Positions 9,575 through 19,866 of a stretch of 64,000 nt of DNA are shown in pieces. Positions within the stretch are counted from its first letter, which is position 1, and each line of letters starts with the position of its first letter. The stretch is taken from assembly GCF_017583065.1 (NCBI RefSeq), contig NZ_JAGEVL010000007.1, positions 460,802 through 524,801 of the forward strand. The letters are read 5' to 3'. The notes under the pieces were generated by a model. It was not told where the DNA came from, searched no databases, and saw nothing but the letters and a program-made list of their open reading frames with translations. Source of the DNA: Staphylococcus shinii. Its GTDB lineage: Bacteria > Bacillota > Bacilli > Staphylococcales > Staphylococcaceae. The position numbers and the translations under genes are program-made.

Positions 9575-9922
9575 ATGCGTATTTATGTGAATGAAATAAA
9601 AATTACAGAAGATAGTATTAATTGCTATACAGAACAATCCACAGAAGGATTACAAGAAGCAGGACAAATGCTTGTTGATAGTGATAATTATAGCTTTGCA
9701 TATATATTAGACGATGGACAAAACTATTCTTATTTGATATTTGTTCAAGAAACATGGTCTATGTTACATGAAAACAAAGGCAAGAAAATTATCGTTAATG
9801 ACGACTTAGAATTAAAACAATTCGAAAATGAGTTTAATTACATATTGGATAACATTCAGGGTAATTCAAATTATGGTAAGGAGTTTGTTTCCGTTGTAGA
9901 GGACATTTTCGAATTAGATTGA
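9575..9922 (+). CDS. UPF0738 family protein
   Basis: Conserved protein of 115 residues, recognised by [10 protein letters not shown] and [10 protein letters not shown] and by [15 protein letters not shown] in the middle. No function is established and no transmembrane segment is visible. It starts with AAGGAGG and is the first gene of a close-packed run (16 bp to relQ), so it probably shares control with (p)ppGpp and NADP synthesis. Confidence 0.85.
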   Translation: MRIYVNEIKITEDSINCYTEQSTEGLQEAGQMLVDSDNYSFAYILDDGQNYSYLIFVQETWSMLHENKGKKIIVNDDLELKQFENEFNYILDNIQGNSNYGKEFVSVVEDIFELD

Positions 9923-9938
9923 AGCGGAGTGAGGCACA

Positions 9939-10574
9939 ATGAATCAATGGGATCAGTTTTTATCTCCATATAAACAAGCGGTAGACGAATTGAAAATTAA
10001 ATTAAAAGGGCTTAGAAAACAATACGAAGTAGAAGATAATGCATCTCCTATAGAATTTGTAACAGGCCGAGTCAAACCTATGACAAGTATTATTGATAAA
10101 GCTAATAAACGCCAGATCTCTTTTGATCGTTTACATGAAGAAATGTATGATATTGCAGGTTTGCGTTTAATGTGTCAATTTGTTGATGATATTGATATTG
10201 TGGTTAATTTATTAAGACAGCGTCAAGATTTTAAAGTTGTAGAAGAGCGGGATTACATTAGTAATACCAAACAAAGTGGTTATCGTTCATTTCATGTTAT
10301 TATTGAATATCCTATTGAAACATTAAATGGAGAAAAGAAAATATTAGCAGAAATTCAAATTAGAACGTTGGCTATGAATTTTTGGGCAACGATAGAACAT
10401 ACTTTGAGATATAAATATGATGGAGATTATCCACCAGAGATTCAACATCGATTAGAAAGGGCTGCAGAAGCGGCATTTTTGCTAGATGAAGAGATGTCAG
10501 AAATAAAAGAAGAAATTCAAGAAGCTCAGAAATATTATTCTAAAAAGCGTGCGAAAAAGCATAATAATGACTAG
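9939..10574 (+). CDS. relQ: Small alarmone synthetase RelQ (GTP pyrophosphokinase)
   Basis: RelA/SpoT synthetase domain alone, 211 residues, making (p)ppGpp from ATP and GDP/GTP. Visible hallmarks are [20 protein letters not shown], and [12 protein letters not shown] with the GYRS-x-H signature. [17 protein letters not shown] follows, whose acidic residue coordinates magnesium. The C-terminal helices with [12 protein letters not shown] form the tetramer in RelQ/SAS1. No hydrolase, TGS or ACT domain is present. It sits 11 bp before nadK, the conserved order. Confidence 0.95.
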   Translation: MNQWDQFLSPYKQAVDELKIKLKGLRKQYEVEDNASPIEFVTGRVKPMTSIIDKANKRQISFDRLHEEMYDIAGLRLMCQFVDDIDIVVNLLRQRQDFKVVEERDYISNTKQSGYRSFHVIIEYPIETLNGEKKILAEIQIRTLAMNFWATIEHTLRYKYDGDYPPEIQHRLERAAEAAFLLDEEMSEIKEEIQEAQKYYSKKRAKKHNND

Positions 10575-10585
10575 GGGATGTTACG

Positions 10586-11395
10586 ATGCGTTACACGATT
10601 TTATCTAAAGGTGATTCAAAATCTAATGCTTTAAAACATAAAATGATTAACCATATGAAAGATTTTCAGATGGTTGAAGATCCGGATAATCCAGAAATCG
10701 TAATTTCTGTTGGTGGGGACGGAACACTGTTACAAGCTTTTCATCAGTATAGTCATATGCTATCTCGTTGTGCGTTTGTAGGTGTTCATACAGGGCATTT
10801 AGGTTTTTATGCTGATTGGGTGCCACATGAAGTTGAGAAACTTATAATTGAGATTAATAACTCTGAATTCCAAGTTATTGAATATCCCTTGTTAGAAATG
10901 ATAGTACGTTATAATGATAATGGATATGAGACACGTCATTTAGCATTAAATGAAGCTACTATGAAAACTGAAAATGGTTCGACCTTAGTTGTCGATGTGA
11001 ATATTAGAGGTAATCAATTTGAACGCTTTAGAGGTGATGGTTTGTGTATTTCAACGCCATCAGGTTCTACAGCATATAATAAGGCACTAGGAGGCGCATT
11101 AATACACCCATCATTAGAAGCTATGCAAATTGCTGAAATTGCATCAATTAATAATCGTGTATTTAGAACAGTAGGCTCTCCTTTAGTCTTACCAAAACAT
11201 CATACATGTTTAATAACACCAGTTAATCATGATACTATTTTAACGACGATTGACCACGTTAGTATAAAACATAAAAATGTTAACGCGATACAATATCGCG
11301 TTGCAAATGAAAAAATTCGATTTGCTAGATTTAGACCATTTCCTTTTTGGAAAAGGGTACACGACTCGTTCATCTCGAGTGGAGATGATGAGTAA
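10586..11395 (+). CDS. nadK: NAD kinase
   Basis: ATP-dependent NAD kinase (PpnK), 269 residues, making NADP. The GGDGTLL motif at residues 43-49 supplies the catalytic Asp, NEATMK contributes to NAD binding, and the glycine-rich [20 protein letters not shown] segment is complete. It ends at 11395, directly abutting the next ATG at 11396, so the two are translationally linked. It supplies the NADPH used by FabI downstream. Confidence 0.96.
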   Translation: MRYTILSKGDSKSNALKHKMINHMKDFQMVEDPDNPEIVISVGGDGTLLQAFHQYSHMLSRCAFVGVHTGHLGFYADWVPHEVEKLIIEINNSEFQVIEYPLLEMIVRYNDNGYETRHLALNEATMKTENGSTLVVDVNIRGNQFERFRGDGLCISTPSGSTAYNKALGGALIHPSLEAMQIAEIASINNRVFRTVGSPLVLPKHHTCLITPVNHDTILTTIDHVSIKHKNVNAIQYRVANEKIRFARFRPFPFWKRVHDSFISSGDDE

Positions 11396-12250
11396 ATGAA
11401 ATTTACTTATATGATACAGCGACCAGAAATGGTTCGCACATTTTTACAGCAACAAGAGTTTTCTAAACGGACGATAAGCGCCATTAAGCATAATGGCGCT
11501 TTATTAGTTAATGGACAACCAGTTACCGTCAGAAAGCAATTAGCTATAAATGATATTTTAGAAGTATTTTTAAGTGAAGAAACACCTAGCCCTAACTTAA
11601 ATCCATTTTACGACACATTAAATATTTTATATGAAGACTCATATTTAATTATTGTGTCGAAATCTGCCCAACAAAATTGTGCACCTTCTAGAGATCATTT
11701 ACATTTTAGTTTAGTAGAGCAAGTGTTGGGTTATTTTAATGATAGAAAGATATCATTGACCCCACATATTGTTACGCGTTTAGACCGTAATACTTCAGGG
11801 ATTGTTGTGTTGGCCAAGCATGGATTTATTCATCATTTAATGAACCAAATTAAAATTGATAAAAAATATTTATGTATTTGTCAGGGGTTATTAGACGGTG
11901 AAGGTTTAATTGATGCTCCTATTGCAAGACATCCTGAAAGTATTATTCAGCGCCAAGTCAGTCGTTTAGGAAAGGCCTCACAGACTAGATATGAAGTGCT
12001 CGAACATATAGGCAACCGCACCTTATGTGAAGTGAAATTGCTGACAGGAAGAACGCATCAAATACGTGTGCATTTTCAACATATCGGTCATCCATTAGTG
12101 GGTGATGACTTGTATGGTGGTAAAGATGAAACTTACCATCATCAATTATTACGTTGTATCCAGATATCATTTATACATCCAATTAAAAATCAAAAGATTG
12201 TAATAAACGATAGATATGACGCGATTGAAACTATATTTAATATGATATAA
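11396..12250 (+). CDS. RluA-family pseudouridine synthase (YjbO-like)
   Basis: RluA-family enzyme of 284 residues converting uridine to pseudouridine in RNA. The catalytic motif is RLDRNTSGI in HIVTRLDRNTSGIVV, with the active Asp in RLDR. LLTGRTHQIRVH and HPLVGDDLYGG complete the family pattern. The N-terminal region resembles a degenerate S4 domain. The RNA target cannot be predicted, so no rlu symbol is given. It overlaps nothing but has zero spacing to nadK. Confidence 0.92.
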   Translation: MKFTYMIQRPEMVRTFLQQQEFSKRTISAIKHNGALLVNGQPVTVRKQLAINDILEVFLSEETPSPNLNPFYDTLNILYEDSYLIIVSKSAQQNCAPSRDHLHFSLVEQVLGYFNDRKISLTPHIVTRLDRNTSGIVVLAKHGFIHHLMNQIKIDKKYLCICQGLLDGEGLIDAPIARHPESIIQRQVSRLGKASQTRYEVLEHIGNRTLCEVKLLTGRTHQIRVHFQHIGHPLVGDDLYGGKDETYHHQLLRCIQISFIHPIKNQKIVINDRYDAIETIFNMI

Positions 12251-12277
12251 TTTAAAAGAACTATGGAGGTGGGGCTA

Positions 12278-13663
12278 ATGGCTAATGAAAAAGAGTCAAT
12301 CACATTAGAAGATGAACAAGTATATAATAAAGTATTGCTAGATGATTTGTTGATTAATAATCATATTGACGAATTTAGAGATGAATTCTTATCTATGCAT
12401 ACATATGAACAAAGTGAATACTTTGAAGATAGCGATGAAGATATACGACAACGTATTTTTGAAGTGCTATCGCCAGAAGAAGTTGCCGATTTCTTTGAAC
12501 AATTAGAAATCGATGAAGATGAATATGAAGCATTATTTGATACGATGGATGCTAATTATGCTAGTAAAATTTTAGAAGATATGTCTTACGATAATGCCGT
12601 AGATATTATGAATCAGTTGTCTAAACAAAAGACAGTTAGTCTCCTCACATTAATGAAGCGTGAAGACGCTAAAGAAATTAAAGCGTTATTACATTATGAG
12701 GAAGATACTGCCGGTGGTATCATGACCACTGAATATATCTCGTTGAAAGCAACAATGCCTGTAAAAGAGGCGCTTATCCATGTAAAAGAACAAGCACCTA
12801 ATGCAGAAACTATTTATGTTATTTTTGCAGTGAATGATGATAAACAATTAGCTGGCGTACTCTCACTTAGAGACTTGATTGTAGCTGAAAACGATGCGTA
12901 TATTGAAGATATCATGAGTGAGCGTGTCATTAGTGCAAATGCAGCTGATGACCAAGAAGACGTCGCTCAAAAAATGAGAGACTATGATTTTATAGCTATG
13001 CCAGTTGTTGACTATCAAGACCATTTACTTGGTATTATCACAATCGATGATATTTTAGACGTTATGGACGAAGAAGCAAGCGAAGATTATTCTCGTTTAG
13101 CCGGTGTCTCAGACGTCGACGCTACAAATGATTCTGTAATTAAAACAGCAAGAAAAAGATTACCTTGGTTGATTATCCTTACATTCTTAGGTATGATTAC
13201 GGCGACTATTTTAGGATCATTTGAAGATACATTATCAAAAGTTGCATTATTAGCTGCATTTATTCCAATTATTAGTGGGATGTCTGGAAACTCGGGTACA
13301 CAATCACTTGCCGTTTCTGTTCGTAACATTTCAACGGGTGAAATTGATGAACAAAGTAAATTTAAGGTAGCATTAAGAGAAACAGGAAGTGGATTTTTAA
13401 GTGGATTGGTTTGTGCAATCTTGTTATTTATCATTATTATGGTCTTATACGGCCAACCAATCTTAGCAACCATTGTAGGTAGTAGTTTAACAATTGCGAT
13501 GACAGTGGGGACATTAGTAGGTTCAATGATCCCGTTGGTGATGAACAAATTAAAAATTGACCCTGCAGTTGCAAGTGGTCCTTTTATCACTACTATTAAT
13601 GATATTGTCAGTATGTTGATTTATTTTGGATTAGCAACATCATTTATGTCTTACTTAACATAA
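12278..13663 (+). CDS. mgtE: Magnesium transporter MgtE
   Basis: MgtE channel of 461 residues from the ATG at 12278, chosen because GGAGGTG lies just before it. The N-terminal acidic superhelical domain covers about residues 20-130. Two CBS domains follow, roughly 135-255, including YISLKATMPVKEAL and ITIDDILDVMDEEA. The membrane domain of five helices starts near LPWLIILTFLGM. GMSGNSGTQSLA and PVASGPFITTINDI-type segments belong to the pore. The cytosolic domains gate the pore by Mg2+. No M-box lies in front; it is embedded in the relQ-nadK operon. Confidence 0.95.
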   Translation: MANEKESITLEDEQVYNKVLLDDLLINNHIDEFRDEFLSMHTYEQSEYFEDSDEDIRQRIFEVLSPEEVADFFEQLEIDEDEYEALFDTMDANYASKILEDMSYDNAVDIMNQLSKQKTVSLLTLMKREDAKEIKALLHYEEDTAGGIMTTEYISLKATMPVKEALIHVKEQAPNAETIYVIFAVNDDKQLAGVLSLRDLIVAENDAYIEDIMSERVISANAADDQEDVAQKMRDYDFIAMPVVDYQDHLLGIITIDDILDVMDEEASEDYSRLAGVSDVDATNDSVIKTARKRLPWLIILTFLGMITATILGSFEDTLSKVALLAAFIPIISGMSGNSGTQSLAVSVRNISTGEIDEQSKFKVALRETGSGFLSGLVCAILLFIIIMVLYGQPILATIVGSSLTIAMTVGTLVGSMIPLVMNKLKIDPAVASGPFITTINDIVSMLIYFGLATSFMSYLT

Positions 13664-13672
13664 GGGGGTTAT

Positions 13673-15517
13673 ATGGAATTTGTGTCGCTTGTTGTCGTAG
13701 TTTTAACGGCATTTTTCACGCCAATTATAGTCAATAGACTAAGAATCAATTTTTTACCTATAGTAGTGGCTGAAATATTAATGGGTATTATTATAGGACA
13801 TTCTTTTTTAAATTTAGTCGAACGTGATTCAATACTCAATATATTATCAACTTTAGGTTTTATATTTTTAATGTTTTTAAGTGGTTTGGAAATTGATTTT
13901 AAAGCTTTTAAAAGAGATAAAAGTTCAACTAAGCAAGAAGAAAAAGTTAAAAAACAAGAGCCAGGTCATTTACAACTAGCGATAGTTGTATTTATGTTTA
14001 TTATGATTATTTCTATTGTTTTTGCATATATGTTCAAATGGTTGGGCTTAATTGATGATGTCTTGCTTATGGTTATTATTATATCAACGATTTCATTAGG
14101 TGTCGTTGTACCAACATTAAAAGAAATGAATATTATGCGTACGACAATTGGACAATTTATCTTGTTAGTTGCTGTACTAGCAGATTTAGTAACAATGATT
14201 TTATTAACAGCATATGGTACGTTACATGCTTCGGGGAATACATCCTTGTGGTTAATCGGCAGTTTAGTCGTATTTACAATTGTGTTTTACTTTTTAGGTG
14301 GTTTCTTCAAGAAGGCACAATTCTTACAAAAATTAATGGATGGTACTACTCAAATTGGGATACGTGCTGTATTTGCGCTTATCCTATTATTAGTAGCTTT
14401 AGCTGAAGGTGTTGGTGCAGAAAATATTTTAGGAGCATTTTTAGCTGGGGTTGTAGTTTCTCTTCTTAATCCGGATGAGGATATGGTAGAAAAGTTAGAT
14501 TCATTTGGATATGGGTTCTTTATTCCGATATTCTTTATTATGGTTGGTGTAGATTTAAATATCCCAGAGTTGGTTAAAGAACCGGCATTATTGTTGATTA
14601 TTCCATTTTTAATATTAGCTTTTCTAATATCTAAATTGATACCAGTATTTTATATACGTAGATGGTTTGATATGAAAACTACAATTTCTTCCGCATTTCT
14701 ATTAACATCTACATTATCATTAGTTATTGCTTCTGCTAAAATTGCGGAACAACTTGGTACAATTTCACCTGAGATATCGGGAATTTTAATTTTAAGTGCA
14801 GTCATTACTTGTGTGTTTGTGCCAATTATCTTTAAGAAAATGTTTCCAATGCCGGATGAAGCCACAAGACAAATTGAAGTGAGTTTGATAGGAAAGAACC
14901 AATTAACTATACCTATTGCTCAAAATTTATCTTCGCAACTTTATCAGGTTTCACTTTATTATCGAAATGATTTAAGTGATAAACGTAAATTATCTGATGC
15001 AATTTCAATGGTCGAAATTGCAGATTATGAAGAAGAATTGCTTGAACGTCTTGGTTTATTTAAACGTAATATCGTTGTGTGTTCAACAAATGATGACGTT
15101 ATTAATCGCAAAGTAGCATTAATGGCAAAAGCTCACGGTGTAAAACGTGTTATTTGTAGATTGGAATCTAGTTCTAATGATGAGGCTCTTCAAAGAGAAG
15201 GTATTGAAGTGTTTAGTAGTTACATGAGTAACAAGATTTTATTAAAAGGTTTGATAGAAACACCTAATATGCTTAACTTGTTAAGTAATGTTGAAACATC
15301 ACTGTATGAAATTGCCATGTTAAATCATCAATATGATCAGATTCAACTACGTAATTTCCCATTCGGTGGAGATATTATTTTCGTTCGTATTATTAGAAAT
15401 AATGAATCTATTGTGCCACATGGTGATACTCAGCTTCGTTACAGAGACCGTGTTATTGTTACAGGTTCTAAAGAATATGTTGATGAATTGAAACGTGAAT
15501 TAGAATTTTATTATTAA
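13673..15517 (+). CDS. cpaA: CPA2-family cation/proton antiporter with RCK domains (CpaA-like)
   Basis: Antiporter of 614 residues: about twelve membrane helices (1-390), then an RCK_N (TrkA-N) segment around 400-520 and an RCK_C segment around 530-614 (GDTQLRYRDRVIVTG). In S. aureus the orthologue just upstream of fabI is CpaA, a K+/Na+-proton antiporter whose RCK_C domain binds cyclic di-AMP; synteny makes the same role likely here. It starts 9 bp after mgtE, closing the six-gene run. The Na+/K+ preference is inferred from the orthologue. Confidence 0.9.
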   Translation: MEFVSLVVVVLTAFFTPIIVNRLRINFLPIVVAEILMGIIIGHSFLNLVERDSILNILSTLGFIFLMFLSGLEIDFKAFKRDKSSTKQEEKVKKQEPGHLQLAIVVFMFIMIISIVFAYMFKWLGLIDDVLLMVIIISTISLGVVVPTLKEMNIMRTTIGQFILLVAVLADLVTMILLTAYGTLHASGNTSLWLIGSLVVFTIVFYFLGGFFKKAQFLQKLMDGTTQIGIRAVFALILLLVALAEGVGAENILGAFLAGVVVSLLNPDEDMVEKLDSFGYGFFIPIFFIMVGVDLNIPELVKEPALLLIIPFLILAFLISKLIPVFYIRRWFDMKTTISSAFLLTSTLSLVIASAKIAEQLGTISPEISGILILSAVITCVFVPIIFKKMFPMPDEATRQIEVSLIGKNQLTIPIAQNLSSQLYQVSLYYRNDLSDKRKLSDAISMVEIADYEEELLERLGLFKRNIVVCSTNDDVINRKVALMAKAHGVKRVICRLESSSNDEALQREGIEVFSSYMSNKILLKGLIETPNMLNLLSNVETSLYEIAMLNHQYDQIQLRNFPFGGDIIFVRIIRNNESIVPHGDTQLRYRDRVIVTGSKEYVDELKRELEFYY

Positions 15518-15917
15518 ACAGTTTATGATTATAAGTGATATTTTATCTTGTATTACCTTACTAATGATAAATTCAATATTTGAATATGAAGGCTGATGCA
15601 TATTGTTATATATAAATGTCTCAGCCTTTAACATATAGGAGCGGAATTCAAAAAATAGTATTTTGTGATTACTAGCTTTCAATTTGTTACAAAATCATGT
15701 TAGAACCTTTTTATAGCAACTGTTTTAGGGTGATTAATTCCCTTTTGCTATGTAAACGCATAAAAAATTCAATTGATATTAAAATAAATTGTTTATTTAT
15801 TATAACCAATGTTAAAATAAGGAATGTTGATATTGGTATCGATGAAAAGTGGATATATCTGTGTCATCTGAATTCGAACCAGTTAAAAATGAAAATTTAA
15901 ATAAAGGAGTTATTTTC
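15518..15917. other. cpaA-fabI intergenic region
   Basis: A 400-base gap. It contains a weak terminator for cpaA (15589-15630) and AT-rich sequence upstream of fabI. Small ORFs here lack ribosome sites and resemble nothing known. I saw no FapR-type palindrome, although fabI is FapR-controlled in some Firmicutes. Confidence 0.6.
15589..15630 (+). terminator. Probable cpaA terminator
   Basis: AAGGCTGA and TCAGCCTT pair across a 24-base AT-rich loop and are followed by TAACATAT. The U-tract is poor, so efficiency is uncertain. Confidence 0.5.
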
Positions 15918-16688
15918 ATGTTAAATTTAGAAAACAAAACTTTCGTCATTATGGGCATTGCAAACAAACGTAGTATCGGTTTTGGCGTTGCTAAAGTATT
16001 GGATCAACTTGGTGCAAAATTAGTATTTACATACCGTAAAGATCGTAGTAAAAAAGAATTGGAAAAATTAGTTGAACAATTAAATCAAGAAACACATCAT
16101 ATGTACCAAATTGATGTTCAAAGTGATGAAGATGTAGTAAATGGTTTTGCTAAAATTGGAGAAGAAGTTGGCAACATAGATGGCGTTTACCATTCAATTG
16201 CTTTTGCAAATATGGAAGATTTACGTGGTCGTTTTATTGATACATCACGTGATGGTTTCTTATTAGCACAAGATATTAGTTCTTATTCATTAACGCTTGT
16301 ATCACGTGAAGCGAAAAAACTTATGCCTGAAGGTGGTAGCATTGTAGCTACAACTTATTTAGGCGGCGAATTTGCAGTTCAAAATTATAATGTTATGGGT
16401 GTTGCGAAGGCAAGTTTAGAAGCAAATGTTCGTTACCTAGCTTTAGATTTAGGACAAGAAAACATCCGTGTTAACGCGATTTCAGCTGGACCTATTCGTA
16501 CATTGAGTGCAAAAGGTGTAGGCGGTTTTAACACGATCTTAAACGAAATAACAGAACGTGCCCCGTTAAAACGTAATATTGATCAAGAGGAAGTTGGTAA
16601 AACTGCGGCTTATCTATTAAGCGATTTTTCAAGTGGTGTGACCGGAGAAAATATTCATGTAGATAGTGGTTATCATATCGTTAAATAA
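15918..16688 (+). CDS. fabI: Enoyl-ACP reductase FabI
   Basis: Last-step reductase of type II fatty-acid elongation, 256 residues from the ATG at 15918 (AAAGGAGTT upstream). An in-frame upstream ATG has no ribosome site. Catalytic Y147, Y157 and K164 are present in TTYLGG and QNYNVMGVAKAS. R40-K41 in TYRKDR are the residues linked to NADPH preference in the S. aureus enzyme. A95 and F204, positions altered in triclosan-resistant S. aureus, are wild type. The Rossmann motif is GIANKRSIGFG. A decayed insertion sequence follows directly. Confidence 0.97.
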   Translation: MLNLENKTFVIMGIANKRSIGFGVAKVLDQLGAKLVFTYRKDRSKKELEKLVEQLNQETHHMYQIDVQSDEDVVNGFAKIGEEVGNIDGVYHSIAFANMEDLRGRFIDTSRDGFLLAQDISSYSLTLVSREAKKLMPEGGSIVATTYLGGEFAVQNYNVMGVAKASLEANVRYLALDLGQENIRVNAISAGPIRTLSAKGVGGFNTILNEITERAPLKRNIDQEEVGKTAAYLLSDFSSGVTGENIHVDSGYHIVK

Positions 16689-16703
16689 AATTATGAAAGA
16701 GGT

Positions 16704-18626
16704 TGGGACATAAATCCCAGAAAAACAGCACTCAGATGATTTAATTCATCTGAGTGCTTCCTTTGTATTCAATACTTCGTATTGTTGGCTCGCTTTCTTA
16801 GGGGACAGCTTCAGCCTGTAGTCTTCATCTTGTCCTGTTCCCTCAAGAGTCTCGCCAAAATACGTCTCATTCATATGTAATTTTACATTAAAACACTTTA
16901 AAAAAATAAGGCCCTTTCGTATAATTTAATAAACACAACTAAACTAAATTAACGAGAGGTGCCTTATGTATAAAGATTATAACATGACTCAACTTACACT
17001 ACCAATGGAAACTTCAGTTCTTATCCCCACAAATGATATGTCACGACATGTTAATGAAATTGTTGAAACAATCCCGGAAAGTGAATTCGATGAATTCAAA
17101 CATCATCGCGGGGCAACATCATATCATCCCAAAATGATGTTGAAAATTATTCTATATGCTTACACACAATCCGTATTTTCTGGTCGTAAAATAGAAAACT
17201 GCTTAATGATAGTATCCGAATGATGTGGCTATCACAAAATCAAACACCTTCTTCTAAAACAATTAATCGTTTTAGAGTAAATCCTAAAGTAGATGCGCTA
17301 TTAGAATCTTTATTTATTCAATTTCACAGCCAATGTCTGAAACAAAATCTTATAGATGATAAAACTATTTTTATTGATGGTACAAAACTGGAAGCTAATG
17401 CCAATAGATATACATTTGTTTGGAAAAAGAGTATTCAAAACTATGAATCAAAAATGAATGAAGATTCTAAAGCGCTATATTACGAATTAGTGAAAGAGAA
17501 AATCATACCTAAGATTAAAGAAGATAATGATCATGAATTAACACAAGAAGAAATAGATTTAATTGGTACTCATTTGGATAAAGAAATCGAAGATTTAAAT
17601 TATTACATTGAACATGAAAAATGTACTCGGTTAAGAAAGCAAATACGTCAAAAGCGAACTGAAATCAAAAGATATAAAAAGAAATTCGCTGATTATTCAG
17701 AACGAAAGTATAAATATAAAAAACAAAAAAGCTATACTCCAAGATAGAAATAGTTATTCTAAGACAGACCATGATGCAACTTTCATGAGGATGAAAGAAG
17801 ATTATATGAAAAATGGACAACTTAAGCCAGGATATAATTTACAAATAGCGACAAATTCTCAATTTGTTTTATCATATAATGTGTATCAAAATCCGACAGA
17901 CACAAGAACAATGGTGCCTTTTTTAACTTTAATTAAAGAGACCTACGGTCATTTATCTGAATATATCGTAGCTGATGCTGGTTATGGTAGTGAACCTAAT
18001 TATATGGCAATTATAGATGAATTTAATAGAACACCGCTCATAACTTATGGCATGTTTATTAAAGATAAAACCAACAAATATAAAAGTGACATTTTTAATA
18101 CTCAAAATTGGAAATATGATGAAATCAATGATGAATTTATATGCCCGAATCATAAAAGACTTGGTTTTAAAAGGTATGCCTATCGCTATGATAAATATGG
18201 ATTTAGGAGAGATTTTAAATTATATGAATGCGATAATTGTTCAGAATGTCCACTGAAGAACAATTGTATGAAATCAAATTCAAAATCTAATAAAAAAATA
18301 ATGAGAAATGATAACTGGGAATATTTCAAAGCCCAAATCAATCAAAAGCTTTCAGAACCAGAAACAAAAGAAATCTACAATCAAAGAAAAATTGATGTAG
18401 AACCTGTTTTTGGATTTATGAAGGCTATTTTGGGTTTCACTCGAATGTCGGTTAGATGCATAAATAAAGTCAAAAGAGAACTTGGATTTGTATTAATGGC
18501 ACTTAATATAAGAAAAGTAGTAGCTCAACGAGCTAACTATAATCAAAACAATAATGAAAAAGGCAATTTCTATATTATTTCAATAGAAATTGCCTTTTTT
18601 CACTTGTCTAAGAATTTTATGTCCCA
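16704..18626 (+). mobile_element. Decayed IS1182-family (IS1272-like) insertion sequence
   Basis: About 1.92 kb bounded by inverted ends TGGGACATAAA (16704-16714) and TTTATGTCCCA (18616-18626). Inside lies one transposase gene broken into three frames. A 260-base left region carries the hairpin GCACTCAGATGA/TCATCTGAGTGC (16728-16757), and a terminator lies near the right end. Length, ends and protein match the IS1182/IS1272 group common in staphylococci. No target duplication is obvious, which agrees with this group inserting into stem-loops. The element sits between the fabI stop and the next terminator. Confidence 0.85.
18559..18600 (+). terminator. Terminator inside the right end of the insertion sequence
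   Basis: GGCAATTTCTAT and ATAGAAATTGCC form a 12-bp stem followed by TTTTTT. It lies within the 3' part of the transposase frame, as is usual for this IS group. Confidence 0.8.
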
Positions 18627-18649
18627 GACTGTTTTTTTAATTAAAAAAA

Positions 18650-18684
18650 TTGAGGTCGTGATGCGCACTTATCACGACCTCAAT
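18650..18684 (-). terminator. Terminator of the AI-2E-family permease gene
   Basis: GAGGTCGTGAT and ATCACGACCTC form an 11-bp stem around 8 bases. On the minus strand AATTTTTTT follows. It lies about 100 bases after the permease stop. Confidence 0.85.
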
Positions 18685-18690
18685 ATACAT

Positions 18691-18729
18691 ACTTAAATCA
18701 GCTAGATAATTTGTCTAGCTGATTTAAGT
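18691..18729. repeat. Perfect 16-bp inverted repeat without U-tract
   Basis: ACTTAAATCAGCTAGA (18691-18706) is perfectly matched by its complement at 18714-18729 around a 7-base loop. No T-run follows on either strand, so it is not an ordinary terminator. It lies between the permease stop and its terminator. Confidence 0.75.
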
Positions 18730-18780
18730 GACGTAACTAAACATAAAACGATGACATATTATCAAGAATGCTATTTTAAG

Positions 18781-19866
18781 CTATTCTTTAACATCACTGT
18801 TTGCTTTTTCAATAATTTGTTGTCTGTATTTGAAAACATTACGAACAATCGTTTTAATCACTGCATAAAGTGGGACAGCTACAAGTATTAGGCCAAAGCC
18901 ACCGAGATTACCAGCAGCTAAAATAACAACAATAATTGTTAAGGGATGAATATTTAAAGATTTACCCATAACGTTTGGTGTAATGACATTACCTTCTAGT
19001 TGTTGAGCAACTAATGTGATAATACATACCCATATAAATATAGTTGGACTTTGAATAATTCCGATAATGGCTGCTGGAGCAAACGCCATCCATGGACCAA
19101 GGAACGGAATCATATTGGCTACACAGGCAAACATAACTAATAATAGTGTGTAATTCAAACCAATAATTGAATAACCGATATATAAGATAATACCTAAAAT
19201 GATACTAACTGTTACTTGACCTTGAATATAAGATTGCACTGTATGGTTTAAGTCTTTTAATAAATCAACAATAAAAACTTTTCTATCGCCTTTAAATAGC
19301 TTAGCAATAAAAGGTATAAAACGTTCATGGTCTTTTAACATATAGATTAAGAAAAATGGCACCATGATAAGTAAAAATAGCGTTGAGATAAATGAAGTTA
19401 AATAACTAAATGAATTAGATAATATATCTGCAGTGTTATCACTCATAGATTGAACCATTTTATTTATTCTATCTGTTACATCAGCAGGTAATCTTTCCAT
19501 TTGATCTAAAGCAAAGTTAATAATATATTGGATTTCATGTTGCAATGCTGGTATTTGATTAATTAAGTTTTCAATTTGTTCTGCAATAGGTGGTGCAATA
19601 AACCTAATAATAATACCGATAATGATAAATAAAGCGATAAAGATAATTGTAATACTAGCCCAACGGGGTACTTTGTTTTTTTCCAATATTTTTTGAAAAG
19701 GTAAGCAAATATAGAATAAGAAGCCACTTAATAACAATGGTAACAATACCGATTGAATAATAATTACAAACGGTAAAAATACACTATGGACTTCCATGAC
19801 TAATTTGATTAGTAAAAACAGGATTAATAAGGCAATTCCTGTTCTAAACCAAACCTTATTTAGCAT
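18781..19866 (-). CDS. AI-2E family transporter (PerM/YueF-like permease)
   Basis: Membrane protein of 361 residues with about eight hydrophobic segments, two near the N-terminus and a cluster in the C-terminal half (LLVMFACVANMIPFLGPWMAF). The GxxxxLVAVPLYAVIK end is typical of the UPF0118/AI-2E exporter family. Substrates are poorly defined; some members export autoinducer-2 or act as Na+/H+ antiporters, so no substrate is assigned. Good AGGAGG precedes the start. It is monocistronic, with its terminator overlapping the IS flank. Confidence 0.88.
   Translation of the reverse strand: MLNKVWFRTGIALLILFLLIKLVMEVHSVFLPFVIIIQSVLLPLLLSGFLFYICLPFQKILEKNKVPRWASITIIFIALFIIIGIIIRFIAPPIAEQIENLINQIPALQHEIQYIINFALDQMERLPADVTDRINKMVQSMSDNTADILSNSFSYLTSFISTLFLLIMVPFFLIYMLKDHERFIPFIAKLFKGDRKVFIVDLLKDLNHTVQSYIQGQVTVSIILGIILYIGYSIIGLNYTLLLVMFACVANMIPFLGPWMAFAPAAIIGIIQSPTIFIWVCIITLVAQQLEGNVITPNVMGKSLNIHPLTIIVVILAAGNLGGFGLILVAVPLYAVIKTIVRNVFKYRQQIIEKANSDVKE

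Larger units (their letters stand above)
16966..18696 (+). pseudogene. IS1182-family transposase with two frameshifts
   Basis: The product should be one DDE-type protein of about 550 residues. Codons 16966-17223 give the N-terminus (MYKDYNMTQLTLPMETS), ending in TGA after a one-base loss near 17200. The middle runs in another frame (17220-17747), including RMMW and NRFRVNPKVD. The third frame regains the original phase after a run of six A near 17728 and continues through DRNSYSKTDHDATFMRMKEDY. The late D-x-GYGSEPNY and E-P-VFGFMKAILGF segments are transposase core. The two shifts compensate each other but a stop intervenes, so the gene is dead unless they are sequencing errors. The last frame runs past the right inverted end. 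Confidence 0.85.

Noticed and set aside
13087..13590. 167-codon minus-strand ORF inside mgtE
   Set aside because: Shadow of the MgtE membrane domain; complementary hydrophobic codons often leave long antisense frames.
15697..15900. 67-codon ORF upstream of fabI
   Set aside because: No Shine-Dalgarno and no recognisable protein; lies in the AT-rich fabI leader.
15520..15917. FapR operator in front of fabI
   Set aside because: No TTAGTAC-like palindrome could be found near the likely promoter.
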